From Flavobacteriales bacterium (GTDB lineage Bacteria > Bacteroidota > Bacteroidia > Flavobacteriales_F > PHOS-HE28), in contig CP065018.1 in NCBI GenBank assembly GCA_016700415.1, forward strand, positions 1,990,001-2,054,000: 64,000 bases of DNA, written 5' to 3'. Within the stretch, counting starts at the first letter, position 1. Each line of letters starts with the position of its first letter. The notes under the pieces were generated by a model, which did not search any database, was not told where the DNA came from, and was given only the letters and a program-made list of their open reading frames with translations. Below, piece by piece: positions 15,324 through 23,900 of the stretch. The position numbers were made by a program, and so were the translations under genes.

Positions 15324-16778
15324 TCAATTCAAATTCAAGTACGTCCCCAACCCATGCACACCACCTTCTCTTCCATACCCACTTTCCTTATACCCACCGA
15401 ACGGTGAAGTCGGATCGAACTTGTTGAAGGTGTTGGCCCAGATGACGCCGGCGCGGAGCTTGGTGGTCATGTTGAAGATCTTGCTGCCTTTGTCCGTCCA
15501 CACGCCGGCGCTGAGGCCGTAGGGGGTGTTGTTGGCCTTTTGCAGCACTTCGTCCATGGTGCGGAAGGTTTGCACAGCGAGGACGGGGCCGAAGATCTCT
15601 TCCTGTGAGATGCGCGCGCTTTGGGCTACGTTGGTGAAGAGCGTGGGGCGGCACCAGAAGCCTTTGCCGGGCAGGTCGCAGGTGGGCTGGTACATGTCGC
15701 TGCCTTCTTCTTGGCCGATCTTGATGTACTTGTTGATGGTGCCGAGCTGCTCTTTGCTGTTGATGGCGCCGATGTCGGTGTTCTTGTCCAGCGGGTCGCC
15801 CACAACGAGGCTCTTCATGCGGTGCTTGAGCTTGCGCACCACTTCGTCGTACACGGCTTCTTCCACGTAGAGGCGGCTGCTACGCAGCAGCACGTGGCCT
15901 TGGTTGAAGTAGATGCCGTTGACGATGCCTTCCACGGCCTGGTCGATGGTGGCGTCGGCGAAGATGATGTTGGCTGCTTTTCCGCCGAGCTCGAGCGTGA
16001 GCTTTTTGCCGCTGCCGGCGGTGCTGCGCTGGATGAGCTTGCCCACGTTGGTGCTGCCGGTGAAGGCGACCTTGTTGACATCGGGATGGTTCACCACCGC
16101 AGCGCCCGTGGCCCCCGCGCCGGTGACGATGTTGACGACGCCTTCGGGGAGATCGGCCTCTTGGATGATCTCGGCGAGTGTGAGCGCGGTGAGCGGTGTG
16201 GTCTCGGCGGGCTTCAGCACCACGGTGTTGCCGCAGGCCAACGCTGGCGCGAGTTTCCACGAGGCCATCAGGAGCGGGAAGTTCCACGGGATCACCTGGC
16301 CGGCCACGCCGAGCGGGCTGGTCTGCTTACCGGGGAAGGCGTAAGGAATTTTGTCGGCCCAGCCGGCGTAGTAGAAGAAGTGCGCGGCGGCGAGCGGGAT
16401 GTCGATGTCGCGGCTTTCGCGGATGGCCTTGCCGCCGTCCATGGTCTCGATGACGGCGAGTTCGCGGGCCTTTTCCTGCATCAGCCGCGCGATGCGGAAG
16501 ATGTACTTGGCGCGTTCGCTGGCGGGCATTTTGCCCCATGGCCCTTCGAAGGCTTTGCGGGCGGCCTTCACGGCAGAGTCCACATCGGCGGCGTTGGCCT
16601 CGGCGATGCGCGCGAGTTTCTGCTCGGTGGCCGGGTTGATGGTGTCGAAGTATTTGCCGCTCTTGGGCTTCACCCACTTGCCGCCGATGAAGAGTTCGTA
16701 CTGCTCCTTCAGTTTGAAGTGGTCCTTGCTTTCAGGAGCGGGGGCGAGTGCCCAATCGATGGTTTTCTTCTTTGCCAT
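15324..16778 (-). CDS. Aldehyde dehydrogenase-family protein lacking the catalytic cysteine
   Basis: A 484-residue ALDH starting at the ATG at 16778, with KEQYELFIGGKWVKPKSGK at the N-terminus. It has the cofactor-binding motifs VIPWNFPLLMASWKLAPALA and FTGSTNVGK, the general-base glutamate in LTLELGGK, and the C-terminal EIFGPV and SPFGGYKESGYGRE. At the nucleophile position it reads GHVLLRSSR (residues ~294-302) where active ALDHs have G-x-V-C-C-A-[GS]-S-R. A compensating pair of one-base indels within about ten bases would restore VCCASSR. As written it should not oxidise aldehydes. Related Bacteroidota carry a tandem ALDH pair; the short partner may be the gene at 9447-10424. Confidence 0.85.
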   Translation of the reverse strand: MAKKKTIDWALAPAPESKDHFKLKEQYELFIGGKWVKPKSGKYFDTINPATEQKLARIAEANAADVDSAVKAARKAFEGPWGKMPASERAKYIFRIARLMQEKARELAVIETMDGGKAIRESRDIDIPLAAAHFFYYAGWADKIPYAFPGKQTSPLGVAGQVIPWNFPLLMASWKLAPALACGNTVVLKPAETTPLTALTLAEIIQEADLPEGVVNIVTGAGATGAAVVNHPDVNKVAFTGSTNVGKLIQRSTAGSGKKLTLELGGKAANIIFADATIDQAVEGIVNGIYFNQGHVLLRSSRLYVEEAVYDEVVRKLKHRMKSLVVGDPLDKNTDIGAINSKEQLGTINKYIKIGQEEGSDMYQPTCDLPGKGFWCRPTLFTNVAQSARISQEEIFGPVLAVQTFRTMDEVLQKANNTPYGLSAGVWTDKGSKIFNMTTKLRAGVIWANTFNKFDPTSPFGGYKESGYGREGGVHGLGTYLNLN

Positions 16779-16784
16779 GGGTTT

Positions 16785-16792
16785 CAAAAGTA
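16785..16792 (-). promoter_or_regulatory. -7 promoter box TACTTTTG
   Basis: A perfect TAnnTTTG on the minus strand, 6 bases before the ALDH start codon at 16778. Transcription would begin at or next to the ATG. Confidence 0.55.
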
Positions 16793-16800
16793 GTTCTTGC

Positions 16801-17133
16801 TCACGGCAGCATGAGCACGGTAGCTTCCTGGTCGTCCAGGAATTCGGTGATACGATCAACGTATTGAAGCACGAGCAAGTTCACGAATGCCGTTGTTCGA
16901 TTACCGACCCGCAGCCAGATCACCTTGGGCGGTGCACCTTGCATGAAACTTCGCTGCTCAAAATCCGAATCCTTGGTGATGATGGCAAAGCCGTTCACCT
17001 TGGCATGCTCCCAGATAACGAGATCATCGGTATTCCCAAGCCCGATGTCATAGACGTGCGACGTACCGGGAAAGACAGTCTGCCATGCCACCGCAAGACC
17101 GGGCGACAAATTCTCGTCGATCAACAATTTCAC
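16801..17133 (-). CDS. DUF5615-family PIN-like toxin
   Basis: A 110-residue protein opening MKLLIDENLSPGLA and containing TSHVYDIGLGNTDDLVIWEHAKVNGFAIITKDSDF. These are the conserved acidic positions of the DUF5615 PIN-like nuclease fold (LLIDENLS, D..I...A....I.TKDSDF). In bacteria it is the toxin half of modules with DUF433 antitoxins. Its start overlaps the DUF433 stop by 4 bases, so the set is co-translated. RNA cleavage is expected from the PIN-like fold but not shown. Ends 22 bases upstream of the ALDH start. Confidence 0.85.
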   Translation of the reverse strand: MKLLIDENLSPGLAVAWQTVFPGTSHVYDIGLGNTDDLVIWEHAKVNGFAIITKDSDFEQRSFMQGAPPKVIWLRVGNRTTAFVNLLVLQYVDRITEFLDDQEATVLMLP

Positions 17134-17378
17134 AAGGAAGGAGGAATAGTGCGCAACATGCGTTCACGATCGGCGGCGAAGGACAAACAGGCGCGGATAT
17201 CTTCTTCGGTGATGTATGGGAAGTCCTTCAACACTTCCGCATGTGACATGCCCGAGGCCAAGTACTCCAACACATCCGTAACGGTCATCCGTGTGCCCTT
17301 GATGCAGGGTTTCCCGCTTCGCCGATCAGGATTGATGGTAATACGGTCGCGGTAGTCCATCTCAGTTGGTTTCATCAT
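17130..17378 (-). CDS. DUF433-family antitoxin, second copy
   Basis: An 82-residue DUF433 protein: YRDRITINPDRRSGKPCIKGTRMTVTDVLEYLASGMSHAEVLKDFP, then a helix ITEEDIRACLSFAADRE. The G-K-P-[CV]-I-[KR]-G-T-R block is the family signature. The start at 17378 (ATGATGA) overlaps the stop of the upstream DUF433 gene; in-frame ATGs at 17375 and 17360 are alternatives. The frame continues upstream to 17462, antisense-free but overlapping the neighbour. The 3' end overlaps the DUF5615 toxin start. Probably the cognate antitoxin. Confidence 0.82.
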   Translation of the reverse strand: MMKPTEMDYRDRITINPDRRSGKPCIKGTRMTVTDVLEYLASGMSHAEVLKDFPYITEEDIRACLSFAADRERMLRTIPPSL

Positions 17379-17572
17379 GCACGAGCTTTCAAGGCATACA
17401 CCGCCCGTAACTGGATCTTTTTCAAGTGGGGGTAGCTCTCCAAGATCATCGTTTCCGTCCAACCGTTCTCCATTAGTTCGAGCACCAACTCCACGGAAAT
17501 CCGTGTTCCCTTGATCACGGGCTTTCCGCGAAGAACAGTTTTATCGCTGGTGATATAAGGCTGCCGATCCAT
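17375..17572 (-). CDS. DUF433-family antitoxin, first copy
   Basis: A 65-residue DUF433 protein: PYITSDKTVLRGKPVIKGTRISVELVLELMENGWTETMILESYPHL. It is similar in layout to the next gene but clearly diverged, and it is short, lacking the second half of the C-terminal helix region. The stop TGA overlaps the next ATG. A perfect TAGCTTTG box lies 4 bases before its ATG and would drive all three genes. Two antitoxin-type genes for one toxin is unusual and suggests duplication or fusion of two modules with loss of one toxin. Confidence 0.82.
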   Translation of the reverse strand: MDRQPYITSDKTVLRGKPVIKGTRISVELVLELMENGWTETMILESYPHLKKIQLRAVYALKARA

Positions 17573-17576
17573 TTAA

Positions 17577-17584
17577 CAAAGCTA
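17577..17584 (-). promoter_or_regulatory. -7 promoter box TAGCTTTG of the DUF433/DUF5615 operon
   Basis: A perfect TAnnTTTG on the minus strand, ending 4 bases before the first DUF433 ATG at 17572, so the transcript is probably leaderless. Confidence 0.6.
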
Positions 17585-17642
17585 ATGAAGTTCACGGTCG
17601 CCCGCTCACGACCCACATTCAATGGTGGAGAAAGTCCATGCT

Positions 17643-18470
17643 CTACAACGCCCCAACATCGATCTTGAACAACTCCGCCGCGTTCTTCCACAGGATCATC
17701 TCCTTGCGGTCTTCCGGCAGGTCCAGCTGCTTGATGAAGTTGAGGTAGGAACCCATGTTGGAGATGGGCCAGTCCGTGCCGTAAAGCAAGTAGCGCGGGT
17801 TGCCTGCATAGGTGATCATCTCCTCCAGTTCCTTCTTCATGAACTTCTCGAACTTGTCGCTGAAGTCACCGAGCACGAGGCCGGAGAAATCGGCGTAGAC
17901 GTTGTTGTTCTTGTACACCACTTCCATGCAGTCCTTGATCCAGGGGTTGCCCACGTGGCAGATCACGATCTTCATGTCGGGATGATCCACGGCTACATCG
18001 TCGATGTGGAGCGGGTGCGAATACTTCACCCTCCCCGTGGGTGCATAGGTATCGCCGGAATGGAACATGACCGGTACGTCGAATTCGGTGGCCATCTCGT
18101 AGATGACGCGCATACGTGTGTCACTCGGGTAAAAGGGCTCGTACCCCGGATAGAGCTTGAGGCCCTTGATGAGGCCCGCACGGAGGTAGTCACCGATCTC
18201 GCGCAGGTCGTTGTGGTCGTAGTGCAGGTAGCTGATGCCCGCCACCACGCCAAGGTTCTTCCGGTCTTTGATGGCCTCCACGACCTTCTTCGTGCTGGGG
18301 CGGTGCTCGTTCACTTTGTACGAGGTAAGCACCAAGGAATAGCCCACCTTGTTCTCGGCCATGGCGGCGACAAGGCGGTCCAGGCATTCTTCCAAGGAGG
18401 CCACGCGGTCCTCGTGGTAATTGTTGATGTGGGTGTGTACGTCGATGATCATGGGTTGCTCAGCGGGCAT
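17643..18470 (-). CDS. Amidohydrolase-family metal-dependent hydrolase (TIM barrel)
   Basis: A 275-residue protein. The metal-binding D-x-H-x-H appears at the N-terminus (MIIDVHTHINNYHEDR), a further histidine in MFHSGDTYAP, another in IVICHVGNPW, and the final acidic ligand in LLYGTDWPISN. This is the order expected of the amidohydrolase_2 (ACMSD-like) group, which includes decarboxylases and lactonases. Start at 18470; an internal ATG at 18452 is also plausible and sits directly before the first strand. Stand-alone gene between the toxin-antitoxin operon and the divergent dinB. Substrate not inferable. Confidence 0.85.
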   Translation of the reverse strand: MPAEQPMIIDVHTHINNYHEDRVASLEECLDRLVAAMAENKVGYSLVLTSYKVNEHRPSTKKVVEAIKDRKNLGVVAGISYLHYDHNDLREIGDYLRAGLIKGLKLYPGYEPFYPSDTRMRVIYEMATEFDVPVMFHSGDTYAPTGRVKYSHPLHIDDVAVDHPDMKIVICHVGNPWIKDCMEVVYKNNNVYADFSGLVLGDFSDKFEKFMKKELEEMITYAGNPRYLLYGTDWPISNMGSYLNFIKQLDLPEDRKEMILWKNAAELFKIDVGAL

Positions 18471-18634
18471 CGGCCTTGGTAGTGCGCGGGATGCCTTCCG
18501 GGCAAAGGAACGCAGGGGGGAATTAGTTCCCTCAAAGTCTTCCGGGTATTCGTCCCGGAACGATCCATCGCGTCCATCCGCTGCCTACCTTATAGCGGCG
18601 CGATCGACAAGTTCACCGTCGATCGCGCTCATCC

Positions 18635-19855
18635 ATGAGCGACCAACGCACCATCGTCCACCTCGACCTCGACAGCTTTTTCGTGAGCGTGGAGCGGCTG
18701 AAGAACCCGCAGCTGGTGGGCAAGCCCGTACTGGTGGGCTCCGACAGCGACCGCGGCGTGGTGGCCTCGTGCAGCTATGAGGCGCGGCGCTTCGGCGTGC
18801 GCAGCGCCATGCCTATGCGCACGGCCAAGCAACTCTGTCCGGAGGCCATCATCCTGCGCGGCGACAGCGGTGCGTACATGCGGAAGAGCGACGAGGTCAC
18901 CGAGATCATCCGCGAGCGCGTGCCGCTTTTCGAGAAGACCAGTGTGGATGAATTCTACGTGGACCTCACCGGCACCGAGCGCTTCTTCGGCGCGCTGAAA
19001 CTCGCCAGCGAACTCAGGCAATACATCGCCAAGGAGACCGGCCTGCCCAACAGCTTCGGGCTGAGCGTGAACAAGACGGTGAGCAAGGTGGCCACCAACA
19101 CCGCCAAGCCCAACGGCCAGCGCGAGGTGGAACGCGGCACCGAAAAGCCCTTCCTCGCGCCGATGCCGATCGAGAGCATCCCCGGCGTGGGCGGCAAGAC
19201 GGCGCACCTGCTGCGCAGCATGGGCGTGGCGCGCATCCACACCATGCAGGAGCTGCCGATCGACCTGATGCAACGCCTGCTGGGCGAGCACGGGCCGGTG
19301 CTGTGGCGCAAAGCGAACGGCATCGACGATAGCCCGGTGACCGCTTGGCACGAGCGCAAAAGCATCAGCACCGAACGCACCTTCGAGCGCGACACCATCG
19401 ACATGGTGAAGCTGCGCGGACTGCTCACCGCCATGGCGGAAAGTCTCGCCTTCCAGCTGCGCAAGGGCGACAAGCTCACCAGCTGCATCGCCGTGAAGAT
19501 CCGCTACGCCGACATGAACACGCACTCGCGCCAGCTCCGCATCGGCTACACCGCGTGCGACCACATCATCCTGCCCACGGTCCACGAGCTCTTCCGCACG
19601 CTGTACGACCGTCGCCAACGCATCCGCTTGGTAGGCGTGCGCTTCAGCCACCTCGTCGGCGGCGGCCACCAGATGGACGCCTTCACCGACACGCAAGAGG
19701 CCATGAGCCTCTACCAAGCCATGGACAAAGTGCGCAAGCGCTTCGGCGACCGCATGGTGATGCGTGCCGCCGGCATGGCCGCCAAAAGCATTGGAAGAAT
19801 GGACAATCCGTTTGATGGGCAGGCCCCGGTGCTGCTGGCGAACCGGCGGACGTAG
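18635..19855 (+). CDS. dinB: DNA polymerase IV (Y family)
   Basis: A 406-residue Y-family translesion polymerase. Palm metal ligands appear as HLDLDSFFVSVE (Asp11) and SVDEFYVDLTG (Asp105-Glu106). The YEARRFGVRSAMP fingers segment is present, followed by a helix-hairpin-helix thumb (IPGVGGKTAHLLRSMGV) and a little-finger domain from ~240. No obvious C-terminal clamp-binding motif is visible. It copies past damaged bases with low fidelity. Its TAG stop lies inside the 32-base palindrome at 19850-19881. It faces the DnaE-type polymerase at 20963-24310 across one intervening gene, suggesting a damage-tolerance locus. Confidence 0.93.
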   Translation: MSDQRTIVHLDLDSFFVSVERLKNPQLVGKPVLVGSDSDRGVVASCSYEARRFGVRSAMPMRTAKQLCPEAIILRGDSGAYMRKSDEVTEIIRERVPLFEKTSVDEFYVDLTGTERFFGALKLASELRQYIAKETGLPNSFGLSVNKTVSKVATNTAKPNGQREVERGTEKPFLAPMPIESIPGVGGKTAHLLRSMGVARIHTMQELPIDLMQRLLGEHGPVLWRKANGIDDSPVTAWHERKSISTERTFERDTIDMVKLRGLLTAMAESLAFQLRKGDKLTSCIAVKIRYADMNTHSRQLRIGYTACDHIILPTVHELFRTLYDRRQRIRLVGVRFSHLVGGGHQMDAFTDTQEAMSLYQAMDKVRKRFGDRMVMRAAGMAAKSIGRMDNPFDGQAPVLLANRRT

Positions 19856-19881
19856 GGGCGATGCATGCATCGCCCCTACGT
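19850..19881. repeat. 32-base perfect palindrome at the dinB 3' end
   Basis: Perfectly self-complementary with the core GGGCGATGCATGCATCGCCC. It contains the dinB stop codon and shares this 20-base core with the 48-base palindrome at 20923-20970. It has no T-run, so it is not a classical terminator, although it would form a strong hairpin in RNA. Confidence 0.85.
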
Positions 19882-19919
19882 TCACGTCCACCTTACCTTG
19901 TTCTCCGATCCACCACCCC

Positions 19920-20930
19920 ATGGAAAAGCAAAGCGCCATCAAAGTCTTCGAGGAAAAACAAGTGCGTACCGTTTGGGATGCCGACCAAGAAAAGTGGTTC
20001 TTCTCCATTATCGATGTGATCGCGGCATTGACCGGCAGCCCGCGGCCAAGAAAGTATTGGAATGCCTTGAAAACCAAGCTACAAGAGGAAGGCAGTGAAC
20101 TGTCCCATATTTTGGGACAGTTGAAATTGCCAGCGGAGGACGGCAAGATGCGCATGACCGATGTCGCCGACACTGAACAGCTCTTCCGTCCCGCTCGCCT
20201 TTTCGTCTTCGCAGCCTTTGCCATTTCCACAATGGGCAGTTTCGCCCAAACCAAGGAAACCGTCCCGTTCACCGATCTCTTCACCATCCGTGTCGACACC
20301 GCCGGAGGAGAAGCCTACCTCAACGTGGGGCCCGACAGCATACCGGGCAACTCCCAGCTCAACGCGCGTTGCACAGCACTGTGGCATTATCACTCGTACC
20401 TCTTCGATAATTACGCCAAGGTGTATGATGAGGACCAACAACTACTGGCGCTCCTCCCCGACACCGTGGCCATGCGGACCAAATTCCACACCTTACTCGA
20501 TGCGGACACGGCCTTCCAGCATCTCTACATGCGTTCGATCGATCACGTCACCGTAGCTCCCTTACCCTTGGACAGCGCAATGTGGATCGCATCGCATTTC
20601 TTCTATCTCCACCGAGTGAATGGAAGACCCTCCGTACAAATCTGCACTGGTGTCAATAAGGTCAAGGAAATGTCCGAAGATCCGGACCAGCCACAGTATG
20701 CGGCCTTCTGCTACATGGTGATCCGAGGAATGGAAGACCCCTACGCTCTGCTCAGTCAAGTCATTGAACCATACAGAGCCGAACTGAAGGATAACCCTTC
20801 GGATGAGCGGTTGAGCGAACTGGAAAATACCGTGTACGATGCAATTACAAGATCACCGGAGCTTCGCAAAGCAGTGCTCGACACATACGCGCAGAAAGCC
20901 GAATACCTGAATTTCAAGTTGCAGCAGTGA
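19920..20930 (+). CDS. Chimeric gene: truncated BRO/DinD-like domain fused to an exported protein
   Basis: A 336-residue frame made of two unrelated parts. Residues 1-90 match the N-terminus of BRO-family/DinD-like proteins common in Bacteroidota (VRTVWDADQEKWFFSIIDVI, then LTDVADTEQLF-like MTDVADTEQLFR). That family is normally ~280 residues; here it stops at residue 90. From residue 91 the sequence is PARLFVFAAFAISTMGSFAQ, a signal peptide without its own start, followed by ~225 residues of a hypothetical exported protein. A deletion with junction near 20190 is the simplest explanation. The signal peptide is now internal, so export is doubtful. Bracketed by two related palindromes. Confidence 0.7.
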   Translation: MEKQSAIKVFEEKQVRTVWDADQEKWFFSIIDVIAALTGSPRPRKYWNALKTKLQEEGSELSHILGQLKLPAEDGKMRMTDVADTEQLFRPARLFVFAAFAISTMGSFAQTKETVPFTDLFTIRVDTAGGEAYLNVGPDSIPGNSQLNARCTALWHYHSYLFDNYAKVYDEDQQLLALLPDTVAMRTKFHTLLDADTAFQHLYMRSIDHVTVAPLPLDSAMWIASHFFYLHRVNGRPSVQICTGVNKVKEMSEDPDQPQYAAFCYMVIRGMEDPYALLSQVIEPYRAELKDNPSDERLSELENTVYDAITRSPELRKAVLDTYAQKAEYLNFKLQQ

Positions 20931-20970
20931 GCGTATGGGCGATGCATGCATCGCCCATACGCTCACTGCT
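20923..20970. repeat. 48-base perfect palindrome at convergent gene ends
   Basis: Perfectly symmetrical, centred on GATGCATGCATC. It contains the TGA stop of the chimeric gene (20928-20930) on the plus strand and the TGA stop of dnaE (20963-20965) on the minus strand. It shares the core GGGCGATGCATGCATCGCCC with the palindrome at 19850-19881. It would form a very strong hairpin in both transcripts. Confidence 0.88.
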
Positions 20971-23900
20971 CCCCATACCGCGGATCCGGCTTCCACGGCA
21001 ATTTCTCCACCCACTGCGTACGCAGGCTCACATGGCCGAACTCCTCCTCCACCACACCGGTGAGCCGGTATACGCCGCGCCCGCGGAACGGGAAGCGCGC
21101 CGCCACGGAAGGGAATTGTGTGCTGTCCCAGAGGTCGCCTGCGGTATCGATGAAGGAGCCGAAGGTCATCCGTTGGCCGCGCTGCGTATCGGTGGCCTTC
21201 ACATGCACCATGTAGCCGAGCATCAGCACCCGCTTCCCGATGTGCTGATGCATCTCGCTTTTGAGGATAGTGATCGGTGAATGGCCGTTGGTGAATGGGG
21301 CAGATCGCGTATTGTTCTTCCATTCACCATTCACCGATGACCATTCACCGTATTCCACCAACGTGAACGGATCGCACAACGGAAAGCCCAGCAGGTCCAG
21401 TTCATCGTAAGCATCGGCCAGCGGAAAGTGATGCAGTTCCGGCAGCATCGGCTCTTCCACTTTCGTGATGAACAGGTCCGCCATCGCGGCAGCATTCACC
21501 GGCCCGACGTGCAGCAGGGCGAGGTCCCACAACAGTTGCGGCTTGCTTCTTCCGGTGAAGCGCAGGGCACCCACACGGATGAGAATGCGCGCTTGTTCCA
21601 AGGGAAGTGGCACGCGATGTAAAAGATCCGGCAGGTCGGCAAAAGGTCCATTGCGCTGACGATCGTGGAGGATGAGTTGTACGGTCTCGTCGGTGAGGCT
21701 TTTGATGTTGGCGAGGCCGAGGTAGATGCGGGGGGGAAGGGTGTGTGAGTGCGAGGTTGAGGGAGGCAATGGGAGTAAGGGAGGTGAAGGAGGTAAGGGA
21801 GGTAAGGGAGGCGAGGGAAGTGACGCGGTCACCGTTCTACATTCTACATTTTTCATTTTACATTTTTCATTCCTATCAGGGCTGCCTAGCGTACACAGCT
21901 CCCCGCTCGAATTCACACACGGCGCTTCGATCACCGCGCCTTTCCGCTTCGCTTCGTGCAGATAAAATTCGGTGCTGTAGAATCCGCCAAAGTTGTTCGC
22001 CACGCCCACGAGAAATTCCATCGGATGGTGCGCCTTCAGATAAAGGCTCTGGTAGCTCTCCACGGCGTAGCTGGCGCTGTGCCCTTTTGCAAAGCTGAAG
22101 CTGGCGAAGCTTTCGATCTGCCGCCAGATCTCCTCAGCCTGTCCGGCGGGATAGCCGCGTGCCTTGCAGTTGGAGAAAAACTTCTGTTCCACCGCCTTGA
22201 ACTCGGGTCGTTCGCGGAAGCGTGCCGTCATGCCGCGCCGCAGCAGGTCCGCTTCCTCCAGATCGAGGCCCGCATAGAGGTGCGCTACTTTCAGCACGTC
22301 CTCTTGGTACACCATCACGCCGTACGTCTCGGGCATGATGGCGAGGAGTTCCTTCGGCGCTTGCTTCAGGCGTTCGGGGTTGTTGTGCCGCAGCAGGTAT
22401 TCGCGCATCATGCCGCTCTCGGCCACGCCCGGCCGGATGATGCTACTGGCCGCCACCAGCGTGAGGTAGTCTTCCACCTGCAGCTTCCGCAGCAGCATGC
22501 GCATGGCCGGGCTCTCCACATAAAAGCAGCCCACGGTATCGCCCGTGCGCAGGATCTCTTTGATCGCCGGGTCTTGTTTGAAACGCGGGATGTCGTGGAT
22601 GTCGATGCGAGGCGCGGAGGGTGAATGTGGGCCGCGGAGCATGCCTTCGGCAGCCAGGGTGCGCGGACCTGCCTGCCGGTCAGGCAGGGGCGCGGAGAAG
22701 AGTGAGCCGTTCGCGTCGCGGCCAAGCCTGACAACTGACAACTGACAACTGGCAACTGACGCACGGGCCTCCACCAACTCCACCGCATCCCGGATGTGCC
22801 CCAGTCCGCGCTGGCTCAGCAGGTCGAATTTGTGCAGACCAAGATCCTCCGCTTCCAGCATGCTGAACTGCGTGACGGGAAAACCCTTCGGTGGCCGGTG
22901 CAGCGCGGTGTAGCAGGTAATGGGCGTCTCGCTGACCAGCACGCCGCCCGCGTGGATACCGAACTGGTGTGGCATGCCAAGCAGGTGGTTCCCATAGCGG
23001 ATCACCACCTGCGCGATCCGGTCCAGGTCGCCGCGCGCTCCTTGGGGCAGGCTTCGGTAGTCGCGGTAATGCTCGCGCACGCTCGCAGCCAGCGCGTCGA
23101 TCTCCGCAGGCGGAAGGCCCAACGCCTTGCCCAACTGCCGGATGGCACCGCGCCATTGGAAGGTGGTGTAGGTGGCAAGCTGTGCCACATGGTGATGCCC
23201 GCCCTTCCCCTGGCCAAAACGGGAGAACACGTACTTGTACACTTCGTCGCGGTCCTTCCAACTGAAGTCGATGTCGAAGTCCGGCGGCTTTTTGCGCGCT
23301 GTGCTGAGGAAGCGCTCGAAGTAGAGGTCCAGCTCGATCGGGTCCACGTCGGTGATGCCGAGGCAGTAGGCGACCATGCTGTTCGCGCCGCTACCCCGGC
23401 CCACATGGAAAAAGCCCTTGCTGCGGGCGAAGCGCACGATGTCCTGGTTGATGAGGAAGTAGCTGATGAAGCCCATGCGCTCGATCACGTCCAGCTCGTG
23501 CTCCATGCGCGCGATCACCTTCTGTGAAGCGTTCGGATAGCGGTAGCGCAAGCCTTCCAGCGTGTCGCGGTGCAGCTTTTCGCGATCACGTGTGATGCTT
23601 TCGCCGAAGACCTTCAGCGTCTTGTCCGTGCTGTCGAAAGCGATGGTACATTGCTCCAGCAGTCGTTCGGCATTTTCCACCAGTGCAGGATGATCGCGGT
23701 AGAGCTGGCACACTTCTTCTTCACTGCGGAAGACCTCGTCCGGCGCCGCGAGCTCTTCCGCAGGCAACATGCTCACCAGCGTGTTCTTCGCCATGGTGCG
23801 CAGCAGGCGGTGCGTGTTGTAGTCGCGCTTGTTGCGAAAAGTGACGGGCAGCAATGCGACGAGGTCCTGCGGCCGTTTCGCCCACGGACTGAAAGGAAGC

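Noticed and set aside
15621..16793. 390-residue plus-strand frame opposite the ALDH gene
   Set aside because: Antisense shadow of a clear ALDH with no domain of its own.
18629..20299. 556-residue minus-strand frame opposite dinB
   Set aside because: dinB on the plus strand has all catalytic motifs; the antisense frame has His/Ala/Val-rich shadow composition.
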